Shown here piece after piece: positions 51,633-61,179 of a stretch of DNA of 64,000 nucleotides. Origin of the DNA: an uncultured Lachnospiraceae bacterium (GTDB lineage: Bacteria; Bacillota; Clostridia; Lachnospirales; Lachnospiraceae). The position numbers and the translations under genes were made by a program. Where the stretch lies: assembly GCA_947367855.1 (NCBI GenBank), contig CANBFE010000001.1, forward strand, positions 62,001 through 126,000, written 5' to 3'. Under the pieces are notes generated by a model. The model had not been told where the DNA came from and did no database searches. It saw only the letters and a program-made list of their open reading frames with translations. Position 1 is the stretch's first letter. Every line of letters starts with the position of its first letter.

Positions 51633-52739
51633 ATGGATGAAAATATACGGGCAAAATTTGAAGAGAAAGTAAAAGAACTCCTGAATATGGCCAAGAAGAA
51701 GAAAAATGTACTGGAATATCAGGAGATCAGCGATTTTTTTGCGGACATGCCTTTGGAGGAGGAACAGTTCGAGAAGATTCTGGACGCGTTGGAACAGAAT
51801 AACGTGGATGTGCTGCGGATCACGGACGACGAGGTGGTGGACGATATCATCCTCACGGATGAGGACGAGGTGGATGTGGAGAATCTGGATCTCACCATAC
51901 CGGACGGCATCAGCCTGGAGGACCCTGTCCGCATGTATCTGAAGGAGATCGGCAAGGTGCCCCTGCTTTCGGCAGAGGAGGAGATCGAGCTGGCCCAGAG
52001 GATGGAACTGGGTGACCAGAGTGCCAAGAAGCGTCTGGCGGAGGCAAACCTGCGTCTGGTGGTCAGCATTGCCAAGCGTTATGTGGGCAGGGGAATGCTG
52101 TTCCTGGATCTGATTCAGGAAGGAAATCTGGGTCTGATCAAGGCGGTGGAGAAATTTGATTACAGAAAGGGATACAAATTTTCCACGTATGCCACCTGGT
52201 GGATTCGTCAGGCAATCACCAGGGCTATCGCAGATCAGGCGAGAACTATACGGATTCCCGTTCACATGGTGGAAACCATCAATAAACTTATCCGTGTCAG
52301 CAGACAGCTGCTTCAGGAACTGGGACGGGAACCTACCCCGGAGGAGATTGCGGAAGAGATGAACATGCCCGTGGACAGGGTGCGTGAAATTCTGAAGATC
52401 AGTCAGGAGCCGGTTTCCATGGAGACTCCCATCGGTGAGGAGGAGGACAGTCATCTGGGAGATTTTATTGAGGATGACAAGGTGCCTGTGCCTGCGGATG
52501 CGGCGGCCTTCACACTGCTGAAGGAGCAGTTGGTGGAGGTTCTGAGCACGCTTACCGACAGGGAACAGAAGGTGCTGCGGCTGCGGTTCGGGTTGGATGA
52601 CGGCCGTGCCCGCACTCTGGAGGAAGTGGGCAAGGAGTTTAAGGTGACCAGGGAGCGAATCCGTCAGATTGAGGCCAAGGCCCTGCGGAAGCTGCGTCAT
52701 CCCAGCCGCAGCAGAAAACTGAAGGATTATCTGGACTGA
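51633..52739 (+). CDS. rpoD: Primary sigma factor (sigma-70)
   Basis: 368 aa, a normal length for Firmicutes SigA. Region 1.1 is at about 1-80. Region 1.2-2 has DPVRMYLKEIG, LRLVVSIAKRYVGRGM, FLDLIQEGNLGLIKAVEKFD and KFSTYATWWIRQAITRAIAD. Region 3 follows, and region 4 has the HTH VTRERIRQIEAKALRKLRHP. It recognises the TTGACA/TATAAT promoters seen throughout the window. Its TGA overlaps a downstream in-frame ATG. Confidence 0.97.
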   Translation: MDENIRAKFEEKVKELLNMAKKKKNVLEYQEISDFFADMPLEEEQFEKILDALEQNNVDVLRITDDEVVDDIILTDEDEVDVENLDLTIPDGISLEDPVRMYLKEIGKVPLLSAEEEIELAQRMELGDQSAKKRLAEANLRLVVSIAKRYVGRGMLFLDLIQEGNLGLIKAVEKFDYRKGYKFSTYATWWIRQAITRAIADQARTIRIPVHMVETINKLIRVSRQLLQELGREPTPEEIAEEMNMPVDRVREILKISQEPVSMETPIGEEEDSHLGDFIEDDKVPVPADAAAFTLLKEQLVEVLSTLTDREQKVLRLRFGLDDGRARTLEEVGKEFKVTRERIRQIEAKALRKLRHPSRSRKLKDYLD

Positions 52740-52879
52740 TGAAAGGACGAAAGGAAATCCTGTCCGGCCCGGCGTCTGGGCCCGGGAAATGGGGAGACTG
52801 CCTGCGGGAAATGTCCACAGGGGCCACGGAGGGGCGGAAAAGGGAGGATACCTGCGGGAACCGGAAAAGGACAAATGGC

Positions 52880-53740
52880 ATGGCAGGGAAAGCGGAACGG
52901 AATGAGGCAGCAGGGGAACGGTTTAAGGGAATTTTATCAAAAAGACTTCAGATGCTTGCAAATATGGTGACGCCGGGAAACTGCCTGGCGGATGTGGGCT
53001 GTGATCACGGGTATCTGTCGATTGCCCTGGTTGGTTCAGGAGTCTGTCCCAAAGCCATCGCAATGGATGTCAGGGAGGGACCGCTGGCTGCCGCGAGATT
53101 ACATATCAAAGAAGCCGGACTGGAGGGATGCATCAGCGCGAGACTTTCGGACGGACTGGCAGAATGCGGCCCGGAAGAAGCCGATACCGTGGTTTGCGCA
53201 GGCATGGGCGGCAGACTTATGGAACAGATTCTGCGTGCGGATATGGGGAAAGCCAGGGCCATGAGGGAGCTGATTCTGCAGCCACAGTCGGAGCTGCCGC
53301 ATTTTCGGGCATTCCTGAGGGAAGCGGGGTTCGTTGTAATCGACGAGGATGCCGTCTGCGAGGGCGGGAAGTATTATTTTGCCATGAAGGCTGTGTATGG
53401 ACAGGGCAACGCAGGGAGAGAAGTGGGTGCAGAACCGGAGGAAGGTATGCAGGGAAGGAATGTGTCCGGGGAGACGGATGCAGCAGGACTGCGGACGGGC
53501 GCGTCAGAGGCAGGGGAGCGGTCCCTGGATGATCTGTACGGCGGCATTCTTTTGGGACGGAACCATCCGGTGCTCTGGCAGTATCTGCAGCAGCGGGAGC
53601 GCTATGTGAGCGAACTGGAAAATTCACTGGCGGCCTCCCATACACGGAAGTCGGCGCGGCGGCAGCAGGAGGTGCGCCGGGAACTGGAAGACCTGAGGAA
53701 TGCCATGGCCTGTTATGGGAAAGCGGAGGGCAGCCCCTGA
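52880..53740 (+). CDS. trmK: tRNA (adenine22-N1)-methyltransferase
   Basis: 286 aa from MAGKAERNEA. LSKRLQMLANMV and LADVGCDHGYLSIALV are the start and AdoMet loop of TrmK; CAGMGGRLMEQIL and ILQPQSELPHFRAFL are further marks. It methylates A22 in the D-loop of tRNAs. An ATG overlapping the rpoD stop (52739) would add 47 Gly/Lys-rich residues that do not resemble the family. A Gly/Glu/Ala-rich insert of about 45 residues splits the C-terminal part (after MKAVYGQ). Confidence 0.88.
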   Translation: MAGKAERNEAAGERFKGILSKRLQMLANMVTPGNCLADVGCDHGYLSIALVGSGVCPKAIAMDVREGPLAAARLHIKEAGLEGCISARLSDGLAECGPEEADTVVCAGMGGRLMEQILRADMGKARAMRELILQPQSELPHFRAFLREAGFVVIDEDAVCEGGKYYFAMKAVYGQGNAGREVGAEPEEGMQGRNVSGETDAAGLRTGASEAGERSLDDLYGGILLGRNHPVLWQYLQQRERYVSELENSLAASHTRKSARRQQEVRRELEDLRNAMACYGKAEGSP

Positions 53741-53814
53741 AAAAGCGGAGCATGGCAGGGCAAAGGGACATTATATACTACATAGGCAGAGTGACAAGGA
53801 AAGGAAGGGAAGGC

Positions 53815-55470
53815 ATGGTTACAGTTACAATTCGCGGAGAACGGAAACAGGTGCCCAGGGGAACTACTTATGAATCCATTGTTTCGGAATATCAGAAGGA
53901 ATATGACGATACCATTGCAGTGGTAGCTGTCAATGGCAAGATCAGGGAGCTGTTCAAGAAAGTGACCAGGGACTGCAGGGTGGAATTTTTTACCCTGCGG
54001 GATGACGTGGGACACAAGACTTACGTGAGGACGGCCACCATGCTGTTTTTGAAAGGCATTCATGATGTATTCGGAGCTGAGGCGGCCAGGAAGAGCTGTG
54101 TGGAATTTACCATAGGCAGGGGAATTTATGTGAATACCTTTGGGGAAGTGCCTGTCAGTGAGAAGAGCGCGGAGCGGATCAAGGAGCGGATGGCACAGCT
54201 TTCGGAGGAAAAGGCGCCTTTTATGAAGCATTCCTACCCTATCGACGACGCAGTGGCGCTTTTTCAGAAGATGGGTATGGAGGATAAGGTCCGGCTGTTT
54301 CATTACCGGATGAGCTCCAGCGTGAATATCTATCAGATAGACGGATACTGCGATTATTATTACGGATACATGCTGCCTAATGCCGGGTATGTGAAATGGT
54401 ATGAGGTGGTTCCTTATAAGAACGGTTTTATGCTGGTGCTTCCCACCAAGGCCAATCCCACGCAGGTGGAGCCCTTTGCGGAGAGCAAAAAGCTTTTTGA
54501 GACCATGGAAAGCGCCATGGAATGGGGAAGGACAGCGGGTATTGAGACCGTTGGCGACTTAAACGACCAGATCTGCAACGGCTCCATGAGTGATCTGATT
54601 CTGGTGCAGGAGGCGGAACAGGAGCGTAAAATCGGAGAGATTGCCAGGGATATTGTGGACCGGGAGGGTGTGAAGTTTGTGATGATAGCAGGCCCTTCCT
54701 CCTCGGGAAAGACAAGTTTTTCCCACAGGCTGTCCATCCAGCTGAGGACTCTCGGCAAGATTCCCAGAACCATTGCCCTGGATAATTATTTTGTGAACAG
54801 GGAACTGACTCCCAGGGATGAGAACGGGGATTATAATTTCGAATGCCTGGAAGCCATTGACGTGAAGCTCTTTAATGAAAATATGGTAAGTCTTCTTGCC
54901 GGAGAAAGGGTGGAGCTGCCTGTCTTTAATTTTAAGACCGGACAGCGGGAGTACCGGGGGGATTTCATGCAGCTGGGAGCCAACGATATTCTGGTTTTGG
55001 AGGGGATCCACGGCCTGAATGAGAAAATGTCCTATGCCCTGCCGGAGGAAAGCAAGTACAAGATTTATATCAGTGCCCTGACTACCCTGAACGTGGACGG
55101 CCACAACCGCATTCCAACCACGGATGGGCGTCTGCTTCGCAGAATGGTCCGGGATGCGCGCACCAGGGGGGCAAGTGCCCAGAGGACCATCCAGATGTGG
55201 CGTTCCGTGCGGAGGGGAGAGGAGGAGAATATCTTTCCTTTCCAGGAAGAAGCCGATGCCATGTTCAATTCGGCTCTGATTTATGAACTGGCCATGCTTA
55301 AGACATTCGCAGAGCCGCTGCTGTTTCAGATTCCCAGGGAGGCGCCGGAGTATTATGAGGCCAAGAGACTGCTGAAATTCCTGGATTATTTTCTGAGTGT
55401 GCCCAGCGAGAGCCTGCCAAACAATTCCATCTGCAGAGAGTTTGTGGGTGGCAGCTGTTTTAATGTATAA
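53815..55470 (+). CDS. TGS-domain uridine kinase-like protein
   Basis: 551 aa from MVTVTIRGERKQVPRGTTYE; GGAAAGGAAGGG lies upstream. Residues 1-60 are a TGS domain, then a ThrRS editing-like segment (about 60-230). From about 285 an ATPase/uridine kinase domain has Walker A AGPSSSGKTSFS and LDNYFVNRELTPRDENGDYN, with ILVLEGIHGLNE. Such fusions are conserved in Clostridia and annotated as nucleoside kinases; the natural substrate is not settled. Confidence 0.88.
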   Translation: MVTVTIRGERKQVPRGTTYESIVSEYQKEYDDTIAVVAVNGKIRELFKKVTRDCRVEFFTLRDDVGHKTYVRTATMLFLKGIHDVFGAEAARKSCVEFTIGRGIYVNTFGEVPVSEKSAERIKERMAQLSEEKAPFMKHSYPIDDAVALFQKMGMEDKVRLFHYRMSSSVNIYQIDGYCDYYYGYMLPNAGYVKWYEVVPYKNGFMLVLPTKANPTQVEPFAESKKLFETMESAMEWGRTAGIETVGDLNDQICNGSMSDLILVQEAEQERKIGEIARDIVDREGVKFVMIAGPSSSGKTSFSHRLSIQLRTLGKIPRTIALDNYFVNRELTPRDENGDYNFECLEAIDVKLFNENMVSLLAGERVELPVFNFKTGQREYRGDFMQLGANDILVLEGIHGLNEKMSYALPEESKYKIYISALTTLNVDGHNRIPTTDGRLLRRMVRDARTRGASAQRTIQMWRSVRRGEEENIFPFQEEADAMFNSALIYELAMLKTFAEPLLFQIPREAPEYYEAKRLLKFLDYFLSVPSESLPNNSICREFVGGSCFNV

Positions 55471-55496
55471 AGATTTACAAAAAAAGGAGAAAGACA

Positions 55497-56291
55497 ATGA
55501 AAGTAGGTTTTATAGGAAGCGGAAATATGGGAGGAGCCATGATGCGGGGGATTATTGCCTCCGGAAAATGTACGGAGGACGAAATCATGGCATCCGACAT
55601 CATGGCAGGAACACTGACCAATATGGAAAAGGATCTTGGCATCCTGACTTCCATGGACAATAAGATTGTGACAAGTTTTGCGGATATCGTGTTTCTGGCT
55701 GTAAAACCTCAGTTTTATCAGGAAGTTATTGAGGAAATCAGGGATCTGATTACCTGGAACAAGATAATTGTAGCCATCACACCAGGGAAGACTCTGGCAT
55801 GGCTTGGGGAAATGTTTGAAAAACCGGTGAAGATTATACGTGTCATGCCTAATACTCCTGCAATGGTAAGGGAGGGCATGATGGGAATGTGTCCCAATGA
55901 GCATGTGTCCAAAGAGGATATCGCGTTGGTGAGGGATATCTGCAGCGGATTTGGGAGCACTGAGATTGTGGAGGAGAACCTGATGGAGGTTGTAACGGCT
56001 GTCAGCGGCAGCTCACCGGCCTATGTTTTCCTTTTTATAGAAGCAATGGCAGATGCGGCTGTGGCGGAAGGCATGCCCCGGGTACAGGCTTATAAGTTTG
56101 CATCCCAGGCTGTGCTTGGCAGCGCGAAGATGGTACTGGACACAGGAATGCATCCCGGGGAATTGAAGGATATGGTCTGCTCCCCCGGGGGAACCACCAT
56201 CGAGGCGGTGCGCGTTCTGGAGGAAAAAGGTCTGCGGAGCGCGGTGTTTGAGGCTGTAAAGGCCTGTGCAGAGAAGGCGCGGAAGCTGTAG
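55497..56291 (+). CDS. proC: Pyrroline-5-carboxylate reductase
   Basis: 264 aa. The Rossmann start GFIGSGNMGGAMMRGI, FLAVKPQFY, IRVMPNTPAMVREGM and the C-terminal AVSGSSPAYVFLFIEAMADA ... HPGELKDMVCSPGGTTIEAV are the full ProC signature. It makes proline from P5C with NAD(P)H. AAAAAGGAG precedes the ATG. Confidence 0.97.
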   Translation: MKVGFIGSGNMGGAMMRGIIASGKCTEDEIMASDIMAGTLTNMEKDLGILTSMDNKIVTSFADIVFLAVKPQFYQEVIEEIRDLITWNKIIVAITPGKTLAWLGEMFEKPVKIIRVMPNTPAMVREGMMGMCPNEHVSKEDIALVRDICSGFGSTEIVEENLMEVVTAVSGSSPAYVFLFIEAMADAAVAEGMPRVQAYKFASQAVLGSAKMVLDTGMHPGELKDMVCSPGGTTIEAVRVLEEKGLRSAVFEAVKACAEKARKL

Positions 56292-56334
56292 GAACCTGGA
56301 AACACGGACAACAGAGAAAGGACGGTCTGCGATC

Positions 56335-57090
56335 ATGGAAGAAGGGGAAATCAAGGTAAAGAGCCTGCAGAAAGCATTGACCATTTTAAACTGTTTCGTG
56401 AAAAAGTCCAGGCTTGGCGTGACGGAGATCAGTGAGCTGCTGGATTTGAACAAGAGCAATGTACATAATATTCTGACTACCTTTCAGGCCATGAACTACC
56501 TGGAGCAGGACCCGGAAAGCGGGAAGTACCAGCTTGGCCTGGGAATCCTGGAGCTGTGTCAGTCTGTTGGGGACCGTTTTAATATCCGTAAGGTTATGAT
56601 GCCCTATATGCAGGAAATTGCGGATGCAACGGGAGAGGTGGTTTACCTGGCTGTGCCGCGGGATGACGAGATGGTTTATCTGGAGGCCATGCATCCCGTG
56701 GAGTCCTATAATATGATGCGCGTCATTCTGGGGGAACATGCCAAAATGTACTGTACTGGCATAGGGAAGGCGGTTTTGGCCCATCTGCCGGAGACAGTGG
56801 TGGAGAATTATATTACCAGGGGGTTGATCGCATTTACGGAAAATACCATCACGGACCCTGATGTTTTGCGGGAAGATCTGGCGGTGACCCGGGAGAGGGG
56901 ATATTCCGTGGACAATATGGAGCATGAATTCGGAGTGAAATGTGTGGGGATGCCTGTTTTTAACCGGAGAGGCGAGCTTCTGGCGGCTGTCAGTGTCAGT
57001 GGGCCTTCCCTTCGTTTTTCTGCCGGGAGGATCGAGGATATTGTGCGGATTATGCGCGCATCCCTGAAAAAGGCCCGGGAGTTGATATGA
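56335..57090 (+). CDS. IclR-family regulator
   Basis: 251 aa. Winged HTH at about 5-65 (SLQKALTILNCFVKKSRLGV, EISELLDLNKSNVHNILTTF), then the ligand-binding GAF-like domain with CTGIGKAVLAHL and RERGYSVDNMEHEFGVKCVG. It probably controls the sugar operon that follows, where two matching operator-like sites sit behind the promoter. Start at 56335 fits the family length; the longer frame overlaps proC. Confidence 0.92.
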   Translation: MEEGEIKVKSLQKALTILNCFVKKSRLGVTEISELLDLNKSNVHNILTTFQAMNYLEQDPESGKYQLGLGILELCQSVGDRFNIRKVMMPYMQEIADATGEVVYLAVPRDDEMVYLEAMHPVESYNMMRVILGEHAKMYCTGIGKAVLAHLPETVVENYITRGLIAFTENTITDPDVLREDLAVTRERGYSVDNMEHEFGVKCVGMPVFNRRGELLAAVSVSGPSLRFSAGRIEDIVRIMRASLKKARELI

Positions 57091-57229
57091 GTCCGGGAAG
57101 CGACCTGGATTTACAGCGTCTGTTGGCTGTTGCTTATTAAGCTGTCAGGCGCTGTATTTTATTGGGAAAAAGTAATAAAAACTGGCATAATGCACAAAAA
57201 ATCAATGTATTCTTTGGATAATTTGTTGA

Positions 57230-57258
57230 TTTACAAGAATTGGGCAATGTGGTATATT
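57230..57258 (+). promoter_or_regulatory. Promoter of the glycan operon
   Basis: TTTACA (57230-57235), 17 bases, TATATT (57253-57258). Confidence 0.7.
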
Positions 57259-57274
57259 CTATTTATCAAATTTA

Positions 57275-57300
57275 AGAACAGTGTTCTTAAATAGAGAACA
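57275..57300. promoter_or_regulatory. Operator-like site 1
   Basis: AGAAC-N3-GTTCT-N7-AGAACA: three half-sites forming overlapping palindromes, about 17 bases after the -10 box, where a bound repressor would block RNA polymerase. The IclR protein encoded upstream is the likely ligand-controlled binder. Confidence 0.65.
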
Positions 57301-57316
57301 GTTGGCGGTGTGGAAT

Positions 57317-57342
57317 GAAAACGCATTTGCCGTTTTCTTTTT
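57317..57342 (+). terminator. Terminator-like hairpin in the operon leader
   Basis: GAAAACG pairs with CGTTTTC around a 7-base loop, then TTTTT. It lies between the two operator-like sites, so it may act as an attenuator or end upstream read-through. Confidence 0.55.
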
Positions 57343-57352
57343 CGCAATATTG

Positions 57353-57378
57353 AGAACGATGTTCTGAAATAAAGAACA
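57353..57378. promoter_or_regulatory. Operator-like site 2
   Basis: AGAAC-N3-GTTCT-N7-AGAACA again, 78 bases from site 1 with the same half-site spacing. Confidence 0.65.
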
Positions 57379-57458
57379 AAAGTGATTGTTTTTCCCTTGA
57401 AATGTGATTTTGGATGCAGGAGAAATTTCCGGGGATAATACAGGCAGGGAGGTAGCAG

Positions 57459-58388
57459 ATGAAAGCAGTGGGAGTAAAAACGGGAAGGAAGACATTCCTG
57501 AAGAATGTAAAGCGGAGCAGATGGCTCTACTTGATTTTTGCGCTGCCCTTCCTCTATTTTATCGTATTTAAATACGGCGCAATGGTGTGGCTGGTCATAG
57601 CCTTTGAGGATTTCAAAGCTTTCAAAGGGGTGTTCGGAAGCAAGTGGGTGGGGCTGAAATGGTTTAAGGCCTTTATCAATGATCCGTATTTCTGGAACAT
57701 TGTGAAAAATACCATTGTGTTGAATCTGTGGAGTATTGTGATTTGTTTCCCGGCGCCGATTCTGCTGGCGCTGCTGATTAACGAGGTGAAATGCAGGGCC
57801 TTTAAAAAGTTTACCCAGACCGTTTCCTATCTGCCCTATTTTCTGTCCACAGTGGTGGTTTGCGGGTTTATCACCAATATTGTGGCGTCGGACGGACTGA
57901 TTAACCAGCTCCTGAAGGCTATGGGGATGGAGACTGTAACCTTCCTGATGGAACCGGGTTGGTTCCGGCCCATATATGTGCTGTCCGAGCTGTGGCAGGG
58001 ATGCGGATGGGGATCCATCATTTATCTGGCGGCTCTGGCAGGGGTGGATCAGCAGTTGTATGAGGCTGCGTCCATAGACGGGGCGAGCAAGCTGCAGCAG
58101 TTGTTCCACATCAGTCTTCCGGGTATTGTGTCGGTGATTTCCATTCAGTTTCTGCTGACGATAGGACGTATTTTGTCCATCGGTTATGAGAAGATTATAC
58201 TTCTGTATAACGGAGCCACATATGAGACGGCGGATGTGATTTCCACCTATGTGTACAGGCGGGGGCTGCTTGAGGCCAATTACAGCTACGGAGCTGCAGT
58301 GAGTATTTTCCAGTCCGTGATAGCGCTGTTTTTGGTGGTCATTGCCAATAAGGCTGCGAAGAAGGTGGGACAGACAAGCCTGTGGTAG
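57459..58388 (+). CDS. Sugar ABC transporter permease 1 (LplB-like)
   Basis: 309 aa with six membrane helices; starts in the cytoplasm (GRKTFLKNVKRSRWLYLIFA). The EAA loop EAASIDGASKLQQLFHISLP contacts the ATPase. LplB/YteP-type permeases import oligosaccharides. GGGAGG precedes the ATG. No ATPase is encoded in the operon, as is usual when MsmK-type ATPases are shared. Confidence 0.93.
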   Translation: MKAVGVKTGRKTFLKNVKRSRWLYLIFALPFLYFIVFKYGAMVWLVIAFEDFKAFKGVFGSKWVGLKWFKAFINDPYFWNIVKNTIVLNLWSIVICFPAPILLALLINEVKCRAFKKFTQTVSYLPYFLSTVVVCGFITNIVASDGLINQLLKAMGMETVTFLMEPGWFRPIYVLSELWQGCGWGSIIYLAALAGVDQQLYEAASIDGASKLQQLFHISLPGIVSVISIQFLLTIGRILSIGYEKIILLYNGATYETADVISTYVYRRGLLEANYSYGAAVSIFQSVIALFLVVIANKAAKKVGQTSLW

Positions 58389-58453
58389 AACGCCGGGAGC
58401 AGGGTGTATGGTATGAAAGGCATGAGGAAGCTGCCGGAACGGAGGAATATAAG

Positions 58454-59332
58454 GTGAAAAGGAAATTAAGTACGGGAGACCGCGTTTTTACGATTGTGGT
58501 GATATTGATTTTGATACTGGTCTGTCTGTGTGTGGTTTATCCCATTTATTATATGCTGATTGTATCCATAAGCGATGGATACGCGGTAACCAGGGGGGAG
58601 GTAAATCTGCTTCCCAAGGGCATCAATTTTGCGGCATACAAAGCGATTTTGTCCAATAAATATGTGCCAAATTCCTATAAAAATACCATAATCTATACGG
58701 TGTCGGGAACCCTGGTCAATCTGGTGATGACAGGACTGTGCGCCTATCCGCTTTCCAGAAAGCACTTTTACGGGAGACATGTTTTTAACGCGGTGATTGT
58801 GTTTACCATGTTTTTCGATGCGGGAATCATTTCCCAGTATATGGTGGTCAATTCTCTGCATATGAGAAACACCATCTGGGCACTGATCATTCCCGGGGCC
58901 ATAAGCGTTTGGTACATGATGATTATGAGGACCTTTTTCGCGGAGATTCCTGAGGATCTGTTTGAATCTGCCAGACTGGACGGCGCAAATGATCTGAGGA
59001 TCTTTGTGAGTGTGGTGGTGCCCCTGTCAAAGGCTGTGATGGCCACCATGGTTTTGTTCTATGCGGTAGGGCATTGGAACGCATTCCTCACACCGCTGAT
59101 CTATCTGGATGACAGAAACAAACTGCCCATGCAGCTGATTCTGCGGAATATAGTCATGGGGACGGACGCGTCCATAGGCGGTTCCATGTCCATTTCGTCG
59201 GATGTGGCCACCATGAGTATGAACATAAAATATGCGGCAATCTTTATTACCATACTGCCGATTCTGGTAGTGTATCCCTTTGTACAGAAATATTTCGTCA
59301 AAGGTGTTATGGTTGGATCTGTAAAGGGCTGA
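58454..59332 (+). CDS. Sugar ABC transporter permease 2 (LplC/YtcP-like)
   Basis: 292 aa from a GTG preceded by GGAGG at ideal distance; the frame opens earlier at 58382, but that start lacks a site and adds unlikely residues. Six helices; EAA loop ESARLDGANDLRIFVSVVVP. Pairs with permease 1. Confidence 0.92.
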   Translation: MKRKLSTGDRVFTIVVILILILVCLCVVYPIYYMLIVSISDGYAVTRGEVNLLPKGINFAAYKAILSNKYVPNSYKNTIIYTVSGTLVNLVMTGLCAYPLSRKHFYGRHVFNAVIVFTMFFDAGIISQYMVVNSLHMRNTIWALIIPGAISVWYMMIMRTFFAEIPEDLFESARLDGANDLRIFVSVVVPLSKAVMATMVLFYAVGHWNAFLTPLIYLDDRNKLPMQLILRNIVMGTDASIGGSMSISSDVATMSMNIKYAAIFITILPILVVYPFVQKYFVKGVMVGSVKG

Positions 59333-59409
59333 GACACAGTCCGCCCTTTTAGATAAGCTACAAGTTAACGGTATTGGGAAATACAATTCCTGAGAAAAGG
59401 AGAGAGATT

Positions 59410-61092
59410 ATGAAGAAGAAAACAGTAGCGCTTTTTCTGACACTGAGTCTGGTATTGTCCGCTGCCCTTACGGGATGCGGGGATTCCGGCGGGGAGAGCG
59501 GCAGCACCCCGGAGAACAGCGGGGAGTCTTCCCAGGTTTCTGCCGGGGATTCCGGGGACGGGAGTTCTTCCGATGCGGGAGAAGAAGGGAGTCAGCCCGG
59601 GGAAGCGGAGAATGACAGGGAAGAAATCACTGTGACAATGATGGTCACAGAGCCTGTAACCCAGGAACTGCCGGACAGCTTCCCGCTGTTGGATGCCGTC
59701 AAGGAGAAGTTCAACATCAATCTGGAGCTGACCATTGTTCCCGGCGCAGATTACGGAACCAAGAAGGCCACGGTTCTGGGAACGGCAAACCTGCCCGATG
59801 TGATCTGCGGGATGACCGTGGATGAGGTGAAGCAGTACGGGGGGACAGACGGCATGTTCCTGAACCTGGACGAATACAAGAGCTATGCACCGGATTACTT
59901 CGGCCTTGTGGATGGCGGGGACAGGGCCATCGAGACCAACAAGATGAGGGTAAACGGCAATCTGTACTGTTTTGAGAAGCTGGAGAAGTACCGTGTGGCC
60001 ATAGCGCCTCTGGTCGGCATCCGCATGGACCTGTTGGAAGAGCAGAATATTGCGGTTCCCACCACTTTTGACGAGTATTACGACGCATTGCTGAAGATTA
60101 AGGAAGCCCATCCGGAGATGTATGGTTTTTCCACCCGCAACGGCACCAATTATCTGATCGGAAGTTTTGCCTACAGCATGGGCACAGGAGGATTCCCCAC
60201 CTTTAACACTGCAAGAGGAATGTATCTGGAACCCGGTACGGATTCTTATATCTATGGTCCTACGGACGAGAAATTTACCCGGGTTGTTGAGTTTTTGAGG
60301 AAAGCGTACGCAGACGGTATCCTGCATCCCGACTATGCCAATATGGATAAGGACACTATGTTCGAAAAACTGTCTAACGGAGAACTGATCAGCGTATGCG
60401 ACAACAATTCCTTTATCAGCCGTACTTTTAATCCTGCCCTGCAGCAGATTGAGCCGGATGCCTACTTTGATATCCTGGAGCCGCTGAAGAATCAGGACGG
60501 AAATATCCGCGCTTATCGTTACAATAAGGACTGGACAGACAATGTGGCAGTGATCAGCTCCCAAACCGAGCATCCGGAGCGGATTGTGGAGATGATGAAC
60601 TGGCTGTACACAGAGGAGGGGTCCCTGCTTTCCAATTTCGGCGTAGAGGGCGTGCATTACGACATGGTTGACGGCGTGCCCACCATAAAGCAGGAGCTCA
60701 TAGACGAGTGTGCAGGAGCGGATGACATAACCAGCGCGGTTCTGGGCAAACTGGGAGCAGGACTTCTGGGAATGGCTTTTTATGTGGATGAGACCTTCAG
60801 CGCGCAGGTATCGGATCCGATTTACATGGATCAGGCGGAAAGGATTGATTCCTGGACAGAGGCCGGGGAACTGACTTTCCTTCCCAACTGGCTGTCCTTT
60901 ACGGAGGAGGAGCAGGAGCGGGTAACGGAGATCGAGCAGAACCTGAGCAATATTTTCAACCAGGAGATCGATGCCTTTATCACCGGGAAAAAGTCCATGG
61001 ATGAGTGGACGAACCTGGTGGAAAGCCTGAAGGGCGCCGGCAGCGAGGAGTTGGAGGGTATCTTCAATACCGCTTACGACAGGATTAAATAG
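59410..61092 (+). CDS. Lipoprotein solute-binding protein (LplA/YtcQ-like)
   Basis: 560 aa. Signal with lipobox TGC at about 21-23 (LSAALTGCG). A Ser/Gly/Glu-rich linker is followed by the large binding fold from about residue 75 (ITVTMMVTEPVTQELPDSFP, LPDVICGMTVDEV, MNWLYTEEGSLL). The substrate is unknown; the neighbouring esterase, deacetylase and sialidase point to an acetylated or sialylated glycan. AAAAGGAG precedes the ATG. Confidence 0.93.
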   Translation: MKKKTVALFLTLSLVLSAALTGCGDSGGESGSTPENSGESSQVSAGDSGDGSSSDAGEEGSQPGEAENDREEITVTMMVTEPVTQELPDSFPLLDAVKEKFNINLELTIVPGADYGTKKATVLGTANLPDVICGMTVDEVKQYGGTDGMFLNLDEYKSYAPDYFGLVDGGDRAIETNKMRVNGNLYCFEKLEKYRVAIAPLVGIRMDLLEEQNIAVPTTFDEYYDALLKIKEAHPEMYGFSTRNGTNYLIGSFAYSMGTGGFPTFNTARGMYLEPGTDSYIYGPTDEKFTRVVEFLRKAYADGILHPDYANMDKDTMFEKLSNGELISVCDNNSFISRTFNPALQQIEPDAYFDILEPLKNQDGNIRAYRYNKDWTDNVAVISSQTEHPERIVEMMNWLYTEEGSLLSNFGVEGVHYDMVDGVPTIKQELIDECAGADDITSAVLGKLGAGLLGMAFYVDETFSAQVSDPIYMDQAERIDSWTEAGELTFLPNWLSFTEEEQERVTEIEQNLSNIFNQEIDAFITGKKSMDEWTNLVESLKGAGSEELEGIFNTAYDRIK

Positions 61093-61179
61093 CGAAGGGT
61101 ATCATGAGGAGAAAGGGGGCTGTGTACAGAATGGTGGCACAGCCCCCGCTTTTTGGTTTATGCAGAGCAGGGGAGGAAA

